This document shows positions 43,834 through 53,729 of a stretch of 64,000 nt of DNA, in pieces. A program made the translations under genes and the position numbers. The notes under the pieces are model-generated. The model did no database searches. It had not been told where the DNA came from and was given only the letters and a program-made list of their open reading frames with translations. Position 1 is the first letter of the stretch; every line of letters begins with the position of its first letter. Origin of the DNA: Bacillus sp. ISL-37 (lineage in GTDB: Bacteria; Bacillota; Bacilli; Bacillales; Cytobacillaceae); assembly GCF_018613315.1 (NCBI RefSeq), contig NZ_JAGGQL010000044.1, forward strand, positions 1-64,000, given 5' to 3'.

Positions 43834-44817
43834 CTACTGTTCACCCCTGACATCAGAATTCTCTGAAGCAAATTGATCAAGCAATTCACGCACTTCGTCT
43901 GTTGACTTTGTGTTCATTAATTGATTTCTTAATCCACTCGCCCCGGGGAATCCTTTGACATAGATTTTGAAAAAGCGATGAAGAGCCGTGAACGGTCGCA
44001 GCTCTAAATGTGAATATTGATCATGGAGATCCATATGCAATCTTAAGAGATCGAGCAATTCGTCACTGCTATGTTCCTTCTTCTCCTTTTCAAAGGCAAA
44101 TGGATTATGGAAAATGCCTCGCCCAATCATAACTCCATCAACACCATATTGCTCAACCAACTCTAAGCCAGTCTGACGGTCAGGGATATCCCCATTGATC
44201 GTCAGAAGGGTATCCGGCGCCACCTCGTCACGAAGTTTCTTTATCTCAGGAATCAGCTCCCAATGTGCAGGAACTTTGCTCATTTCATCCCTTGTACGCA
44301 GATGAATCGAAAGATTAGCAATGTCTTGCTCCAATATGTGCTTCAGCCAGCTCTTCCATTCGTCTACATCTGAGAAACCAAGCCTTGTCTTAACACTAAC
44401 GGGCAATCCTCCCGCTTTTGCCGCCTGGATTAATTCTGCTGCTGCATCCGGACGACGGATCAGGCCGCTTCCCTTCCCGTTCTGTACCACATTGGGCACT
44501 GGACAGCCCATATTGATATCCAGACCTTTAAAACCCATTTCCGCCATACCAATGCTCATTTTCCTAAAGTTTTCAGGCTTGTCCCCCCAGATATGGGCGA
44601 CAATTGGCTGTTCATCCTCTGTAAAAGTCAAACGCCCGCGCACACTCTTGATCCCATCCGGGTGACAATAGCTCTCCGAGTTCGTAAACTCCGTAAAAAA
44701 CACATCCGGTCTCGCCGCTTCGCTCACCACATGGCGAAAAACAACATCCGTCACTTCTTCCATTGGTGCCAATATAAAAAATGGTCGTGGTAAATCACGC
44801 CAGAAATTTTCTTTCAT
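43834..44817 (-). CDS. dus: tRNA-dihydrouridine synthase
   Basis: An FMN enzyme reducing uridines in tRNA with NADPH. The 327-residue protein starts a TIM barrel with [19 protein letters not shown]. The FMN and catalytic motif [20 protein letters not shown] carries the active Cys near residue 105. KTRLGF, ITINGDIP-like LLTINGDI and [12 protein letters not shown] follow, and the C-terminal tRNA-binding helices complete it. It resembles the DusC-type third paralogue rather than the DusB operon form. ATG at 44817 fits family length, though AGAGGA is 12 bases away. Confidence 0.92.
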   Translation of the reverse strand: MKENFWRDLPRPFFILAPMEEVTDVVFRHVVSEAARPDVFFTEFTNSESYCHPDGIKSVRGRLTFTEDEQPIVAHIWGDKPENFRKMSIGMAEMGFKGLDINMGCPVPNVVQNGKGSGLIRRPDAAAELIQAAKAGGLPVSVKTRLGFSDVDEWKSWLKHILEQDIANLSIHLRTRDEMSKVPAHWELIPEIKKLRDEVAPDTLLTINGDIPDRQTGLELVEQYGVDGVMIGRGIFHNPFAFEKEKKEHSSDELLDLLRLHMDLHDQYSHLELRPFTALHRFFKIYVKGFPGASGLRNQLMNTKSTDEVRELLDQFASENSDVRGEQ

Positions 44818-45051
44818 AATTAGTTCAAATCCTCTCATCATGGGATAACAGAACTTCCCTGATCCCAAAATTAAAAAGCAGAATGCTCTGCTCCATTTAC
44901 ACTTATACCATGATAAAGCACTTTTTATCAATCTAGTGGGAATGGTAATTTTAACTTTCCTATCATAGCATTCCACTGGGTGAGTTAAAATAATATTTTG
45001 CTGCCAAAACTGATTAAGAAAAACGGCAGATGAACCACATGGACTTTACAG
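44818..45051. other. Gene-free region between dus and the general stress gene
   Basis: No gene is seen. A small AGCAGA/TCTGCT hairpin occurs near 44877-44892. The dus reading frame is open upstream to 44976 but without homology-like sequence. Confidence 0.4.
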
Positions 45052-45079
45052 CAAAAAGACCCCGAACGGAATCGGGGTC
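45052..45079 (-). terminator. Terminator of the general stress protein gene
   Basis: GACCCCGA/TCGGGGTC stem with a 6-nt loop, followed on the minus strand by TTTTTGC. Confidence 0.9.
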
Positions 45080-45158
45080 GAACTCTTATATTTTTTCACG
45101 AAATATACGCGTAGCTATTTATTCTCACCTGAATATAATCGAGAGTTTCTTTGATCTC

Positions 45159-45647
45159 TTATTCATTCAGTTCCATCGTTTCATTAATATCTGTCGATTC
45201 TGAGCTTTGCCCTGTCATTCGTTTATACATAAAGGCGATTCTCTTTATAAAATTACCGGTTTCCCAATATTCGGCTGCTTCGGCTTTTACCTTTATCAAG
45301 ACAACGCTGGGATCATCATATGAAGTTTGCATGATCTGTTCATATGCTTTGCTCCACAATTCCTTTTTCTTGTCTAAATCCTCAACAATCTCGGCTCTTC
45401 CCCGGACTGAAACATAGGACTTACCTGCATAAGCTACATTCACGTCTTGATCATGTAAAATTTCTTCATATTTATTCGTTTCTTTTTTAGTGAAAAACCA
45501 TAAGTCGCCATCAAACTCTACTTCTTGTGTTTTCATAGGACGAGAAACAAGCCCTTCTTCCGTTACCGTAGTCAGCATGGCCGTGTCCACATCTTTGATT
45601 AACTCTCTCAAAGTTTCCACTTCTTCTTGTTTTATCATGCTAGACAT
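45159..45647 (-). CDS. General stress protein 26-like, pyridoxamine 5'-phosphate oxidase fold (YdaG-like)
   Basis: A 162-residue flavin-reductase/PNPOx-like split-barrel protein. It contains AMLTTVTEEGLVSRPMKTQEVEFDGDLWFFT near residues 23-53 and VNVAYAGKSYVSVRGRAEIVED near 68-90, the pattern of GSP26/YdaG. Such proteins bind FMN or F420-like cofactors; the reaction is unknown. A SigB-type promoter sits 34 bp upstream, matching the sigma-B control of ydaG in B. subtilis. It is monocistronic. Confidence 0.9.
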   Translation of the reverse strand: MSSMIKQEEVETLRELIKDVDTAMLTTVTEEGLVSRPMKTQEVEFDGDLWFFTKKETNKYEEILHDQDVNVAYAGKSYVSVRGRAEIVEDLDKKKELWSKAYEQIMQTSYDDPSVVLIKVKAEAAEYWETGNFIKRIAFMYKRMTGQSSESTDINETMELNE

Positions 45648-45680
45648 CTCCTATACCTCCTCAAATATGTTCAGAGGTAT

Positions 45681-45706
45681 ATTACCCTTTATATGAAAAT
45701 TTATAC
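45681..45706 (-). promoter_or_regulatory. SigB-type promoter
   Basis: On the minus strand GTATAA - 13 bp - GGGTAAT, near the sigma-B consensus GTTTAA-N12-14-GGGTAT, placed 34 bp before the ATG of the general stress gene. Confidence 0.7.
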
Positions 45707-45880
45707 AAGTGAAGCAGATTCATATGAAATCGTTTTCTCATCCCTAAAAATATAAGACCGTTTACAAAAGATAGAACCTAAAGAAAATTCCCTTTAGAGG
45801 ATACAATGAAGAGTGAAAGGTTTAAAGGAGAGAGCAAACAGTTTGAAGAAGTAAATTGCGTATAGCGACTTTTATTTAAT

Positions 45881-45912
45881 GGAAGCATAGGAAACGTCCC
45901 CAGGCTGCCTCC
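45881..45912. repeat. REP-like palindrome, degenerate
   Basis: GGAAGCATAGGAAACGTCCC followed by AGGCTGCCTCC: arms GGAAGCATAGG and the degraded complement around ACGTCCC. It lies in the leader of the 1153-residue gene. Confidence 0.55.
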
Positions 45913-45976
45913 TTATAACCTTAGCACTCTATATGATTAGAACAATTAAAATATTTGATTTAGAAAGGGATATAGA

Positions 45977-48900
45977 ATGATGAATATACCAAACTTGTAC
46001 TTTGGAAATGCATCTTTACACACTGAAATGAAACCGATTTCATTAGAAACGGTAACGATCAGTGAGGAAACTTATTTCAAGATTGAAAACTACAATCAAA
46101 TGAATCCATTCTTTATGACAATAGTAAGTGATGTCGACCTTTGGATGTTTATATCAAGTACTGGCGGACTGACTTGCGGTCGTAAAAATGCAGAGACAGC
46201 ATTATTTCCATATTATACAGATGATAAAATCCATGACAGTATTGAGACAACCGGTTCACATACCATACTAATCGTGAATAAAAATGAAAAGAATTTTCTG
46301 TGGAAACCTTTCTCAACCCATAATAGCGATGTATACCAGATTACAAGAAACCTCTATAAAAACACCATAGGCAATAAGATTATATTTGAAGAGATTAACC
46401 ATGACCTGGAGGTTCGTTACACCTACACATGGAAGAGCAGTGATTTATTTGGATTTATTAAAGAATCCAGAATGGTTAACCTGGCGGAAGAGGATGCTGA
46501 GATTAGAGTCCTGGACGGTATTCGCAACATCCTGCCTTACGGGGTCAATACGCTTTTGCAAACAACAAAGAGCACGCTTGTTGATGGATATAAACGATGT
46601 GAATTAGTGGAAGAAGCAGGACTTGGCATCTACACGCTTAGTTCGATTTTAACCGATAAAGCGGAGCCAAGTGAATCATTGAAAGCAACGACGGTTTGGT
46701 CAAAGGGACTTGAGAATCCCAGCTACCTTTTATCAGAACAGCAGATTAAAGCTTTCTCTCAAAACGAAGAAATCCAAACGGAAGTGGATATTAAGGGCAG
46801 AAGAGGTTCCTACTATGTTGTCGATTCAATCCGCCTTCAGGGTCGTGAATCGAAAAACTGGTATATCGTCGCTGAACTCAATCAAAGCGCTTCAAAAGTT
46901 GAGAAACTTATTCAAGAGGTTGTGGAAAATCCATCGATTCTTGAAGTGATGGAAGCTGATGTTTTAAAGGGTGATAATAATCTTAAAAAACTTGTATTTG
47001 ATGCAGACGGATTCCAATGTACTGCTAATGAGAAGGCCGGTTATCGACACTTTTCAAATACCCTTTACAATATCATGCGAGGCGGGATCTATGCAGACGG
47101 CTATGTGATTGACCGAGAGAATTTCAAAGCATTTGTAGGGGTTTGGAATAAAGAAGTATATACGAAACAACTGGATTTTATAAGCCAATTGCCCGAAACA
47201 ATTAACTATAATGAACTGATTGCTTTGGCAGCAGAGCGTGGTTGCAAGGATTTTGAGCGATTAGTATTTGAATACTTACCACTCACCTACAGTAGGCGAC
47301 ATGGGGACCCAAGTCGTCCGTGGAATAAATTTAGTATTGAAATTGCCAAAGAAGATGGAGGCAAAGAGCTGAAGTTTGAAGGAAATTGGCGTGATATCTT
47401 TCAAAATTGGGAAGCCTTATCCATTTCCTACCCTGCATATACCGAGAGTATCATTGCCAAATTCGTAAATGCATCAACACCAGACGGTTATAACCCTTAT
47501 CGGATTACGAAAGACGGAATTGACTGGGAGAAACTTGACCCTGAAGATCCGTGGTCGAATATTGGATACTGGGGTGACCATCAAATTATTTACCTTTTGA
47601 AGCTAATGGAATTATCAAAGGCTTATAATCCTGAAAAATTACAGGCTCTTCTTCATAAAGACATTTTTGTCTATGCGAATGTGCCCTATCGGATTAAAGG
47701 ATTTGATGCATTGGTCGACGATCCAAGAAACAGTATTGTATATGATGAAGAGAATGAACAACGTATTGCGAACAAAACGGCAAGTCTTGGATTAGATGGT
47801 AAGTTAGTTTACAACAAGGACGGAATCTACAAAGTTAATTTAATGGAAAAACTTTTGGTTACTCTTCTTGCTAAATTCTCTAACTATGTGCCTGAGGGCG
47901 GCATTTGGATGAATACTCAACGTCCTGAGTGGAACGATGCGAACAACGCTCTTGTTGGGAATGGATTGTCAATGGTAACCCTGTATTATTTGCATCGTTT
48001 CCAAAACTTTATGAGTCAACTAGTTAAGGAAATGAAAGAGGACTCCATTGAAGTTTCAGTTGAAGTGCTTCAGATGTTTCAGGAGACAATGGCGGTACTA
48101 AAGGATAGTAATCAATCTCTTGGCAATAAAATGTCCGATGACACTCGTTTTTCTATAGTAAAAGCGTTAGGCAAGATTGGAGAAACCTATAGAGAATCCA
48201 TCTATGAAAAGGGTTTTTCAGGAGATAAAGGTGCACTTTCAATAGAATACCTTAAAGAATTCATTGAGGTTTCAATGCTCCACTTACAAGATTCAATTAA
48301 AAAGAATAAACGAGATGACGGCCTATACCACTCTTACAATCTCATCCGATTTGATCACGAAAACTGCAGCATATCCAATCTTTATGAGATGTTAGAAGGC
48401 CAGGTTGCCGTACTAAGTTCAAAAGCTTTAGATGAAAAAGAAACGATTGAAGTCTTAGCGGCACTTCGAGATAGTTCCATTTATCGCGAAGACCAAAACA
48501 GCTACATGCTCTATCCGAATCGTGAGTTGCCAAAGTTCTTAGAGAAAAATGTGATTCCTGATGAACAAGTTATGTCATCAACTGTTTTAACAGCAGAACT
48601 GAATCAGAATTCCACACGATTTATTGAAAAAGATGTGAATGGAAAGTACCATTTTAACGGTCAATTCAGAAACGGTGAAGAGATTCAAGAAGCCCTTAAA
48701 GCCACAAAAGAGTATAAGGATGAGGATATTAAAATCGTTGCAGAAATCTTCACGAACCTTTTTGACCATCATGCTTTTACAGGACGCTCCGGCACCTTTT
48801 ATAAGTATGAAGGTTTAGGAAGCATCTACTGGCACATGGTATCAAAGCTAGTTTTGGCGACACAAGAAAACTTTGAATATATCTCTGACCAACAGGGGCT

Positions 48901-49438
48901 GACTGAGGAAGCCAGGGCGCTTATGAATTACTATGAAGATCTTAAGGCAGGAATAGGATTAGAAAAATCACCGGAACAATACGGCGCATTTCCAACAGAC
49001 GCCTATTCCCATACTCCCGGCTTTGCAGGAGTCCAACAACCAGGTATGACCGGACAGGTTAAAGAAGACTTTATCTCCAGACTAGGTGAGTTAGGAGTGA
49101 AGGCAGAAGCCGGACTCATTCATTTTAAACCAGAGTTATTAGCAAAGGCTGAGTTTTTAACAGAGACGAAAACCTGGTCCCTGCCTAGGAATAGAAATGC
49201 TGCGGATTCAGACACAATCCAGTTAGATGAGAACTCCTTAGGGTTTACATTCTGTGCAGTTCCGGTCATCTATTATCTGGCAGGCAAAAAGAAAATCATC
49301 GTTTGTTATAAAGATGGAACAGAATGTATTTTTGAAGATACAGATACCTTAGATCCCGAAACAAGTCAAACCATTTTCAGTCGTGATGGCAAGATTGATA
49401 GAATCAAAGTGTATATTGACGGCAGTAAATTGAATTAA
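45977..49438 (+). CDS. Giant (1153-residue) GH94/GH-Q-like putative glycoside phosphorylase or hydrolase
   Basis: A cytosolic protein with no signal peptide. An N-terminal beta-rich region (residues 1-320) has the stretch NPFFMTIVSDVDLWMFISS. The middle part looks like an (alpha/alpha)6 barrel: NIGYWGDHQIIYLLKLMELS near residue 533 and PEWNDANNALVGNGLSMVTL near residue 655, which recalls the DWND catalytic motif of GH94 phosphorylases. Near residue 1015 is HTPGFAGVQQPGMTGQVKED. Such stretches occur in large proteins loosely called cellobiose phosphorylase, so sugar phosphorolysis is likely but the substrate is unknown. AAAGGGA precedes the ATG. It is monocistronic; no transporter is nearby. 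Confidence 0.62.
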   Translation: MMNIPNLYFGNASLHTEMKPISLETVTISEETYFKIENYNQMNPFFMTIVSDVDLWMFISSTGGLTCGRKNAETALFPYYTDDKIHDSIETTGSHTILIVNKNEKNFLWKPFSTHNSDVYQITRNLYKNTIGNKIIFEEINHDLEVRYTYTWKSSDLFGFIKESRMVNLAEEDAEIRVLDGIRNILPYGVNTLLQTTKSTLVDGYKRCELVEEAGLGIYTLSSILTDKAEPSESLKATTVWSKGLENPSYLLSEQQIKAFSQNEEIQTEVDIKGRRGSYYVVDSIRLQGRESKNWYIVAELNQSASKVEKLIQEVVENPSILEVMEADVLKGDNNLKKLVFDADGFQCTANEKAGYRHFSNTLYNIMRGGIYADGYVIDRENFKAFVGVWNKEVYTKQLDFISQLPETINYNELIALAAERGCKDFERLVFEYLPLTYSRRHGDPSRPWNKFSIEIAKEDGGKELKFEGNWRDIFQNWEALSISYPAYTESIIAKFVNASTPDGYNPYRITKDGIDWEKLDPEDPWSNIGYWGDHQIIYLLKLMELSKAYNPEKLQALLHKDIFVYANVPYRIKGFDALVDDPRNSIVYDEENEQRIANKTASLGLDGKLVYNKDGIYKVNLMEKLLVTLLAKFSNYVPEGGIWMNTQRPEWNDANNALVGNGLSMVTLYYLHRFQNFMSQLVKEMKEDSIEVSVEVLQMFQETMAVLKDSNQSLGNKMSDDTRFSIVKALGKIGETYRESIYEKGFSGDKGALSIEYLKEFIEVSMLHLQDSIKKNKRDDGLYHSYNLIRFDHENCSISNLYEMLEGQVAVLSSKALDEKETIEVLAALRDSSIYREDQNSYMLYPNRELPKFLEKNVIPDEQVMSSTVLTAELNQNSTRFIEKDVNGKYHFNGQFRNGEEIQEALKATKEYKDEDIKIVAEIFTNLFDHHAFTGRSGTFYKYEGLGSIYWHMVSKLVLATQENFEYISDQQGLTEEARALMNYYEDLKAGIGLEKSPEQYGAFPTDAYSHTPGFAGVQQPGMTGQVKEDFISRLGELGVKAEAGLIHFKPELLAKAEFLTETKTWSLPRNRNAADSDTIQLDENSLGFTFCAVPVIYYLAGKKKIIVCYKDGTECIFEDTDTLDPETSQTIFSRDGKIDRIKVYIDGSKLN

Positions 49439-49446
49439 ACTTAAAG

Positions 49447-49497
49447 AAAGTGCCTGGCACTCCCCGGATCTTTCGGGTGAGTTACAGGCACTTTTTT
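49447..49497 (+). terminator. Terminator of the 1153-residue gene
   Basis: Outer stem AAAGTGCCTG/CAGGCACTTT, inner pairing ACTC..CCGG/TCGGGTGAGT, and a T-run. The AGTGCCTGGCAC motif is common in Bacillaceae repeats. Confidence 0.8.
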
Positions 49498-49623
49498 ATG
49501 TTTGTTCTTTTGTTTATTTTTGTACCAGTTGCGCCACGCACTCGACATTTGTGGATTGTATGTGGGAACACGTGAGGCTCTGATGAGGTTTACTGGCTTT
49601 AGGCTGTTGGATATTATCTGCAA

Positions 49624-51054
49624 CTATTGACGAATATCAATCCACCAACGATTTTTAGCATTCATATTTTCAGTATTACCAAATCCACTGTAATGGAAGG
49701 CATCAAGGAAGATTGAATCCAATTTATCCTCATCAACAAAATAACCTAAATTAATCTTTTTCGATTCACCTGGTTGGATAATGCCAATATTGTAAAAGCC
49801 TTTTCCGCTTCCGTGAGGTTCTAAATAATCAACTTCGCCGGTCATAATGCTTTCTTCGTAAATCCCCGCTTTTCCATCATATTTCCATGCATTTTTTTCA
49901 GATTGAAGTACTTGTAAAGACGGGTGCATATAGATTTCTTCGGTTGCCTGTTTACTAGTATTTTTCACTGTTGTTGTCATGTAGACAAATTTAAGATTGA
50001 CCAATTCCGACTCTATTAATTCGTCAATTGAATCTTTGCCATTTCCAACTTTATATACATCCCGCTTGTAGGGCAATAATTTCTTTGCTGGATTTATGGC
50101 CTTATTCTCTCTCAGAACTTCCAGTCCTACTTCATTAAAGTTCTCTTGTTTTAAATCCTTAATTGAATCAAAGACTTCAACTTTTTCTATAACAAATTCT
50201 AGTTTACCTTCATTTCCAGTAACTCCTTTCTCCATGGTTACTGGAACCGTTTGACCCACCTTAAATAGTTGTTTGCTGTCTTTTTTCAAAGGAATAACGC
50301 GAGATTCTGTAGGTTCCTCCGCTTTACTAAACAGGGCTTCATCATAATCCGCTGTGTATGATGCCATCTCCTCCGTTGTTGGTTCAAGTGAAATGCCCTC
50401 TATGACTTTCAACATTTGTTCATCACTTACATCAGTACCAACATAACTTTGTAACATCATTCCCTCTTCTTTGAATAAGAGAAAGACCTGTCTATCAAAC
50501 ATTACATTTTTGTTTCCAGTATCTTTATTAACAATCACTACTTTCCTACCATTGATCTCCTTTTCTACGTAGTCACTTGCATACAAAGTTTGAAAATCAG
50601 AATTTTTCCCTAATCTCCATAGAATGAATGAAAACCCACCATTTGCATAATTATCTTTAAAGGAATATTTCATTGCCTCAAACTCTTCCATATTTTCTGG
50701 TAAATAGCCGACTTTCATCTTATACCAACTGTCTTTCTTATTGAAAATCTTATTTGCCACTGAAATATTCACTTCATAATTTTGTTTTTGGACAATCATA
50801 TCATAGACTTTGACTGCCCCAAATGCGGTTGTTGGAATGCCAATCAATAAGCAGGCAGCGGTGATTAAAATACGATTCCTTTTACGCCTGGCTTGAGGTT
50901 TTTTACCTTTCATCTTGATTTCCTGCATAAATAATTTTTTCTTGTAGTTATATGTATCTGAAAATTCATGCACCTCTTCCAGTTTATCAAAATCGTCTAA
51001 AGCGATTTTTTCAGCAAAGTCATCCATTTTTTTTGAGTTCTTTGAATTCGTCAT
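49624..51054 (-). CDS. Anti-sigma factor-like membrane protein (DUF4367/DUF4179-like)
   Basis: A 476-residue type II membrane protein. The cytoplasmic N-terminus (residues 1-60, very charged) would bind the sigma factor; one transmembrane helix spans RILITAACLLIGIPTTAFGA at 61-80. The outer part has a DUF4367-like sensor domain (GYLPENMEEFEAMKYSF near residue 115, then VIVNKDTGNKN) and a C-terminal immunoglobulin-like region. It overlaps the sigma gene by 35 bp on the same strand, the standard sigma/anti-sigma arrangement. The signal sensed is unknown. Confidence 0.82.
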   Translation of the reverse strand: MTNSKNSKKMDDFAEKIALDDFDKLEEVHEFSDTYNYKKKLFMQEIKMKGKKPQARRKRNRILITAACLLIGIPTTAFGAVKVYDMIVQKQNYEVNISVANKIFNKKDSWYKMKVGYLPENMEEFEAMKYSFKDNYANGGFSFILWRLGKNSDFQTLYASDYVEKEINGRKVVIVNKDTGNKNVMFDRQVFLLFKEEGMMLQSYVGTDVSDEQMLKVIEGISLEPTTEEMASYTADYDEALFSKAEEPTESRVIPLKKDSKQLFKVGQTVPVTMEKGVTGNEGKLEFVIEKVEVFDSIKDLKQENFNEVGLEVLRENKAINPAKKLLPYKRDVYKVGNGKDSIDELIESELVNLKFVYMTTTVKNTSKQATEEIYMHPSLQVLQSEKNAWKYDGKAGIYEESIMTGEVDYLEPHGSGKGFYNIGIIQPGESKKINLGYFVDEDKLDSIFLDAFHYSGFGNTENMNAKNRWWIDIRQ

Positions 51055-51577
51055 TTTGTCTACCTCCTAAAACAGTCAGTATACTTTTTCGAGCCCGTTC
51101 AAATTGCTTGCGAACATTGGCTTCAGTAACACCTACTAGCTCTGAAATTTCCTGATAACTCAAGTCATAGTAGACTTTGTATTTAAAAACAAGTTTGTAA
51201 GACTCCTTTAATGTTGTTAACAATGTATCGATTTGGGCTTCAGACATTAGACACTGTTCCCAGTCTTTAATATTTTCATCTGTTACCTCTGTCGCCTCTT
51301 TTTGATATTCATCCAAGAATATTCCATGCCGTTTATTTTTTCTGTAGCTATCAATCGCTTTGTTTTTTGCGATTCTCAAAATGTAGCGTTTAAGGTCGAG
51401 AGTGTTCAAGGTGTGAACTTTATCTATATGCTGGTAAAGAGTAATAAACGTTTCTTGAACTGCATCTTCAGCCTGCTGAATATTATTCAAAACCGAATAG
51501 GCCACATAATAAATTTTCTGTTCATACAGCTCGTATAACTCCTCCATCTTTTCAAAATCCTTGTTTGGATCTTTCAT
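51020..51577 (-). CDS. ECF-type RNA polymerase sigma factor
   Basis: A 185-residue sigma-70 family member with region 2 (YYVAYSVLNNIQQAEDAVQETFITLYQH near residues 23-50; LKRYILRIAKNKAIDSYRK) and region 4 (YYDLSYQEISELVGVTEANVRKQFERARKSI near residues 135-165). There is no region 1 or 3, as expected for ECF. ATG at 51577 follows GGAGGGAGG. It probably activates its own operon with the overlapping anti-sigma gene; target promoters are not identifiable here. Confidence 0.9.
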   Translation of the reverse strand: MKDPNKDFEKMEELYELYEQKIYYVAYSVLNNIQQAEDAVQETFITLYQHIDKVHTLNTLDLKRYILRIAKNKAIDSYRKNKRHGIFLDEYQKEATEVTDENIKDWEQCLMSEAQIDTLLTTLKESYKLVFKYKVYYDLSYQEISELVGVTEANVRKQFERARKSILTVLGGRQNDEFKELKKNG

Positions 51578-51720
51578 GTTATTCCTCCCTCCTTTCACTC
51601 TTTATAACGAATGCCTGCAAGCTTTTGTGACACTCTAAAATAAGAAAAGCAAAGAGACACGGGTTATTCCGTTTCAATCTAGAGTCGAAATATCATTTCA
51701 AATAGTAAAATTTCTTGCTG

Positions 51721-51780
51721 CTAAAAGAGCCTTATCCACCAAAGGATAAGGCTCCAATTTATGCAAGTACAATCTTCGGA
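51721..51780 (-). repeat. ~80-bp terminator-bearing dispersed repeat, copy 1 (partial)
   Basis: AAAGAGCCTTATCC/GGATAAGGCTC hairpin followed by AATTTATGCAAGTACAATCTTC. Read on the minus strand it is a conserved lead plus terminator downstream of the Nif3-like gene. Confidence 0.8.
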
Positions 51781-51885
51781 CCGCTTCGGCCTTTCAATGG
51801 CTTTTTTAGGGAGATGGTCTTTGTGGGCGGAAATACAAGGGATAGATCACTTTAGGCCCCCTTGGATGTAGGGTTGGCTTTTACT

Positions 51886-52674
51886 TTAAGTTATAGGTAG
51901 TTCCCTGTTATTTTCTCTTATATTCGCTTCATAATGCTCTTCATTAAGTCTCACTATATCAAGTTCTTTTATGTTCTCATTCAATTTCAATGCTAAACTT
52001 TCGATTCCAAAGAATTCTGTGAAAGTATGACTTCCAATGATAAGATTGACCCCTTTAAACTGAGCATATTGAATCGTATACAAATTACATTCACCTGTAA
52101 TGTATACATCACACTTATTTTCAACTGCTTCCTTAAGGCAAGCTGTTGGCGCACCATTGCCACAGACTAAGCCCACTCGCTTTACCTTATTGTCATTAAA
52201 CTGCCAGTATTTAACTGGTTCTTCAAGTAGATTTTCCAAACGTTTTACTAATTCATTTAATTCAATTTCATCTTCATATTCTGCGATTCTGCCAAAATAT
52301 AACCCTTCCCATTCGTGGGTCCTTTTTACAATTTCTAAATTCAATTTTTGTAATAAACTATCATTTGTTCCAAAGTTACAGTCATCAAGCGGCAAGTGAT
52401 TATAGTAGTGACTTATACCGTATTCCGCTAGTTTTTCTATGCATGCCTCTTTTAAGCCATATATTTCATCCCATGCATCGTGGTGAGTCACCATCATATC
52501 AACTCCATGAACTCTTGCTTCCTCTATAGTTTCAAGCGTTAGGTTCACACAGTATCCTAACTTTTTAACTTTTTTATCTGCATGGTATGTAACTCCAGAT
52601 TCCTTTGAATAGATTTCCTTATTTGTTATATTAAAAAGTTCATTAATTCTTTTAACAATATGTGAAACATCCAT
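51886..52674 (-). CDS. Nif3-like dinuclear metal centre protein
   Basis: A 262-residue member of the NIF3/DUF34 family with the characteristic metal ligands: MVTHHDAWDE (HH near residue 64), NHLPLDDCNFGTND (His and Asp near residue 92) and the late GSHTFTEFFGIE. It lacks the CutA1-like insert of the longer Firmicute YqfO (about 370 residues). Proposed roles are GTP cyclohydrolase-like or metal insertase; unproven. It starts with ATG behind GAGGGGG. It is a single gene followed by the dispersed terminator repeat. Confidence 0.85.
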   Translation of the reverse strand: MDVSHIVKRINELFNITNKEIYSKESGVTYHADKKVKKLGYCVNLTLETIEEARVHGVDMMVTHHDAWDEIYGLKEACIEKLAEYGISHYYNHLPLDDCNFGTNDSLLQKLNLEIVKRTHEWEGLYFGRIAEYEDEIELNELVKRLENLLEEPVKYWQFNDNKVKRVGLVCGNGAPTACLKEAVENKCDVYITGECNLYTIQYAQFKGVNLIIGSHTFTEFFGIESLALKLNENIKELDIVRLNEEHYEANIRENNRELPIT

Positions 52675-52838
52675 CTACTTACCCCCTCAGTTTCAACTTG
52701 TTTTGCCTTTAATCTCTTTATTGCCTTGGTTGTAATCTAAAGGTTAAATTAATTGAGGGAACTCCAATGATTACTAAAGAAATAACAACTAACCGAACTT
52801 AACGTATTTTCAATACTTACGGCCAACTACTGCTGAAC

Positions 52839-53498
52839 TCAACAGCAATAGTCATAAGGATGCAGCGGATGAGTAGCCGGGTAGATCCATTTTGCATTAT
52901 ACGTAGGATCCTTCCAGTGCCATGCACCTAACGCAGCTGCACATGCATCGATGGAATGGCTTTCTGCTTCAATTTCAATGGGTATTTGTTTAAGTCCCTG
53001 CTCCGTAAGCCAATTTCGAATATAAATTCTAGCGGATTGTTCTTGTTTGTAAGCCAACACATATTCAATATTTTGTTTTGATAGTCTCGATCCAATTATG
53101 GCCCCTGGATGGACTTCCACTAACGAAATGGGATACGCAGCGTTTAAATTCTCTATTTCTCTACTAAGTTTTATTCCCCTTAAAGTTAAATACACCATTC
53201 TATTTAAGGTTGGCGGCATGATTGACCCGGATCTCATCCCTAATTTCACAATGAATTTTCTTAGTTCCCGGTCACTTTTTCTATCTCCTCCACCGTCTTC
53301 ATAGGATAAGGGTGCATCAATTCCGATAACTACCTCATCCAATTGACTTTGCTCAAAAACCTCTTTCAATATGTCCTGATCGCTTAAGTTATTTGCCCAC
53401 TTAACCAATTCCAGGTGGTTTTCCTCTTGTTTGAAAATAGTGAGAACTGTATCCTTATGATTTTTTGGACCTGATAGGTCAATTCCGATTACTCTCAT
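52839..53498 (-). CDS. DUF429 domain protein (RNase H-like fold)
   Basis: A 219-residue protein with MRVIGIDLSGPKNHKDT at the start, VVIGIDAPLSYEDGGGDRKSDRELRKF (split near residues 56-82), then SLVEVHPGA near residue 126 and IDACAAALGAW near residue 190. These are the acidic clusters of DUF429, a predicted nuclease of unknown role. ATG at 53498 follows GTGAGG; the open frame continues to 53609 without support. It is monocistronic. Confidence 0.85.
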   Translation of the reverse strand: MRVIGIDLSGPKNHKDTVLTIFKQEENHLELVKWANNLSDQDILKEVFEQSQLDEVVIGIDAPLSYEDGGGDRKSDRELRKFIVKLGMRSGSIMPPTLNRMVYLTLRGIKLSREIENLNAAYPISLVEVHPGAIIGSRLSKQNIEYVLAYKQEQSARIYIRNWLTEQGLKQIPIEIEAESHSIDACAAALGAWHWKDPTYNAKWIYPATHPLHPYDYCC

Positions 53499-53635
53499 AT
53501 AAAAAACCTCACTTAGGTAATTACAGACTGTAATCATTCTTAGAAAAAACGATTCACGATATTGCTTAATGAACAAAAGGGCTTCCAAAGGCTCATACCA
53601 ATATAACACACCAAAAGATGGAAATAAAACAAACT

Positions 53636-53715
53636 ACTAAAGGAGCCTTATCCAACATGGATAAGACTCTCTAATTTTGCAAATACATTCTTCTCAACAG
53701 CATCACAATGTGTTT
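53636..53715 (-). repeat. ~80-bp terminator-bearing dispersed repeat, copy 2
   Basis: AGGAGCCTTATCC/GGATAAGACTC hairpin (one mismatch), then CTAATTTTGCAAATACATTC and the conserved tail CATCACAATGTGT. It is located immediately 3' of the Fpg-like gene. Confidence 0.85.
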
Positions 53716-53729
53716 CTGCAAACTTTCAT

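Noticed and set aside
45806-45865. 19-codon ORF (MKSERFKGESKQFEE..) before the giant gene
   Set aside because: It has a weak ribosome site and no sign of leader function; chance is likely.
49441-49623. 60-codon minus-strand ORF
   Set aside because: It covers the terminator hairpin of the upstream gene, has no ribosome site and no family features.
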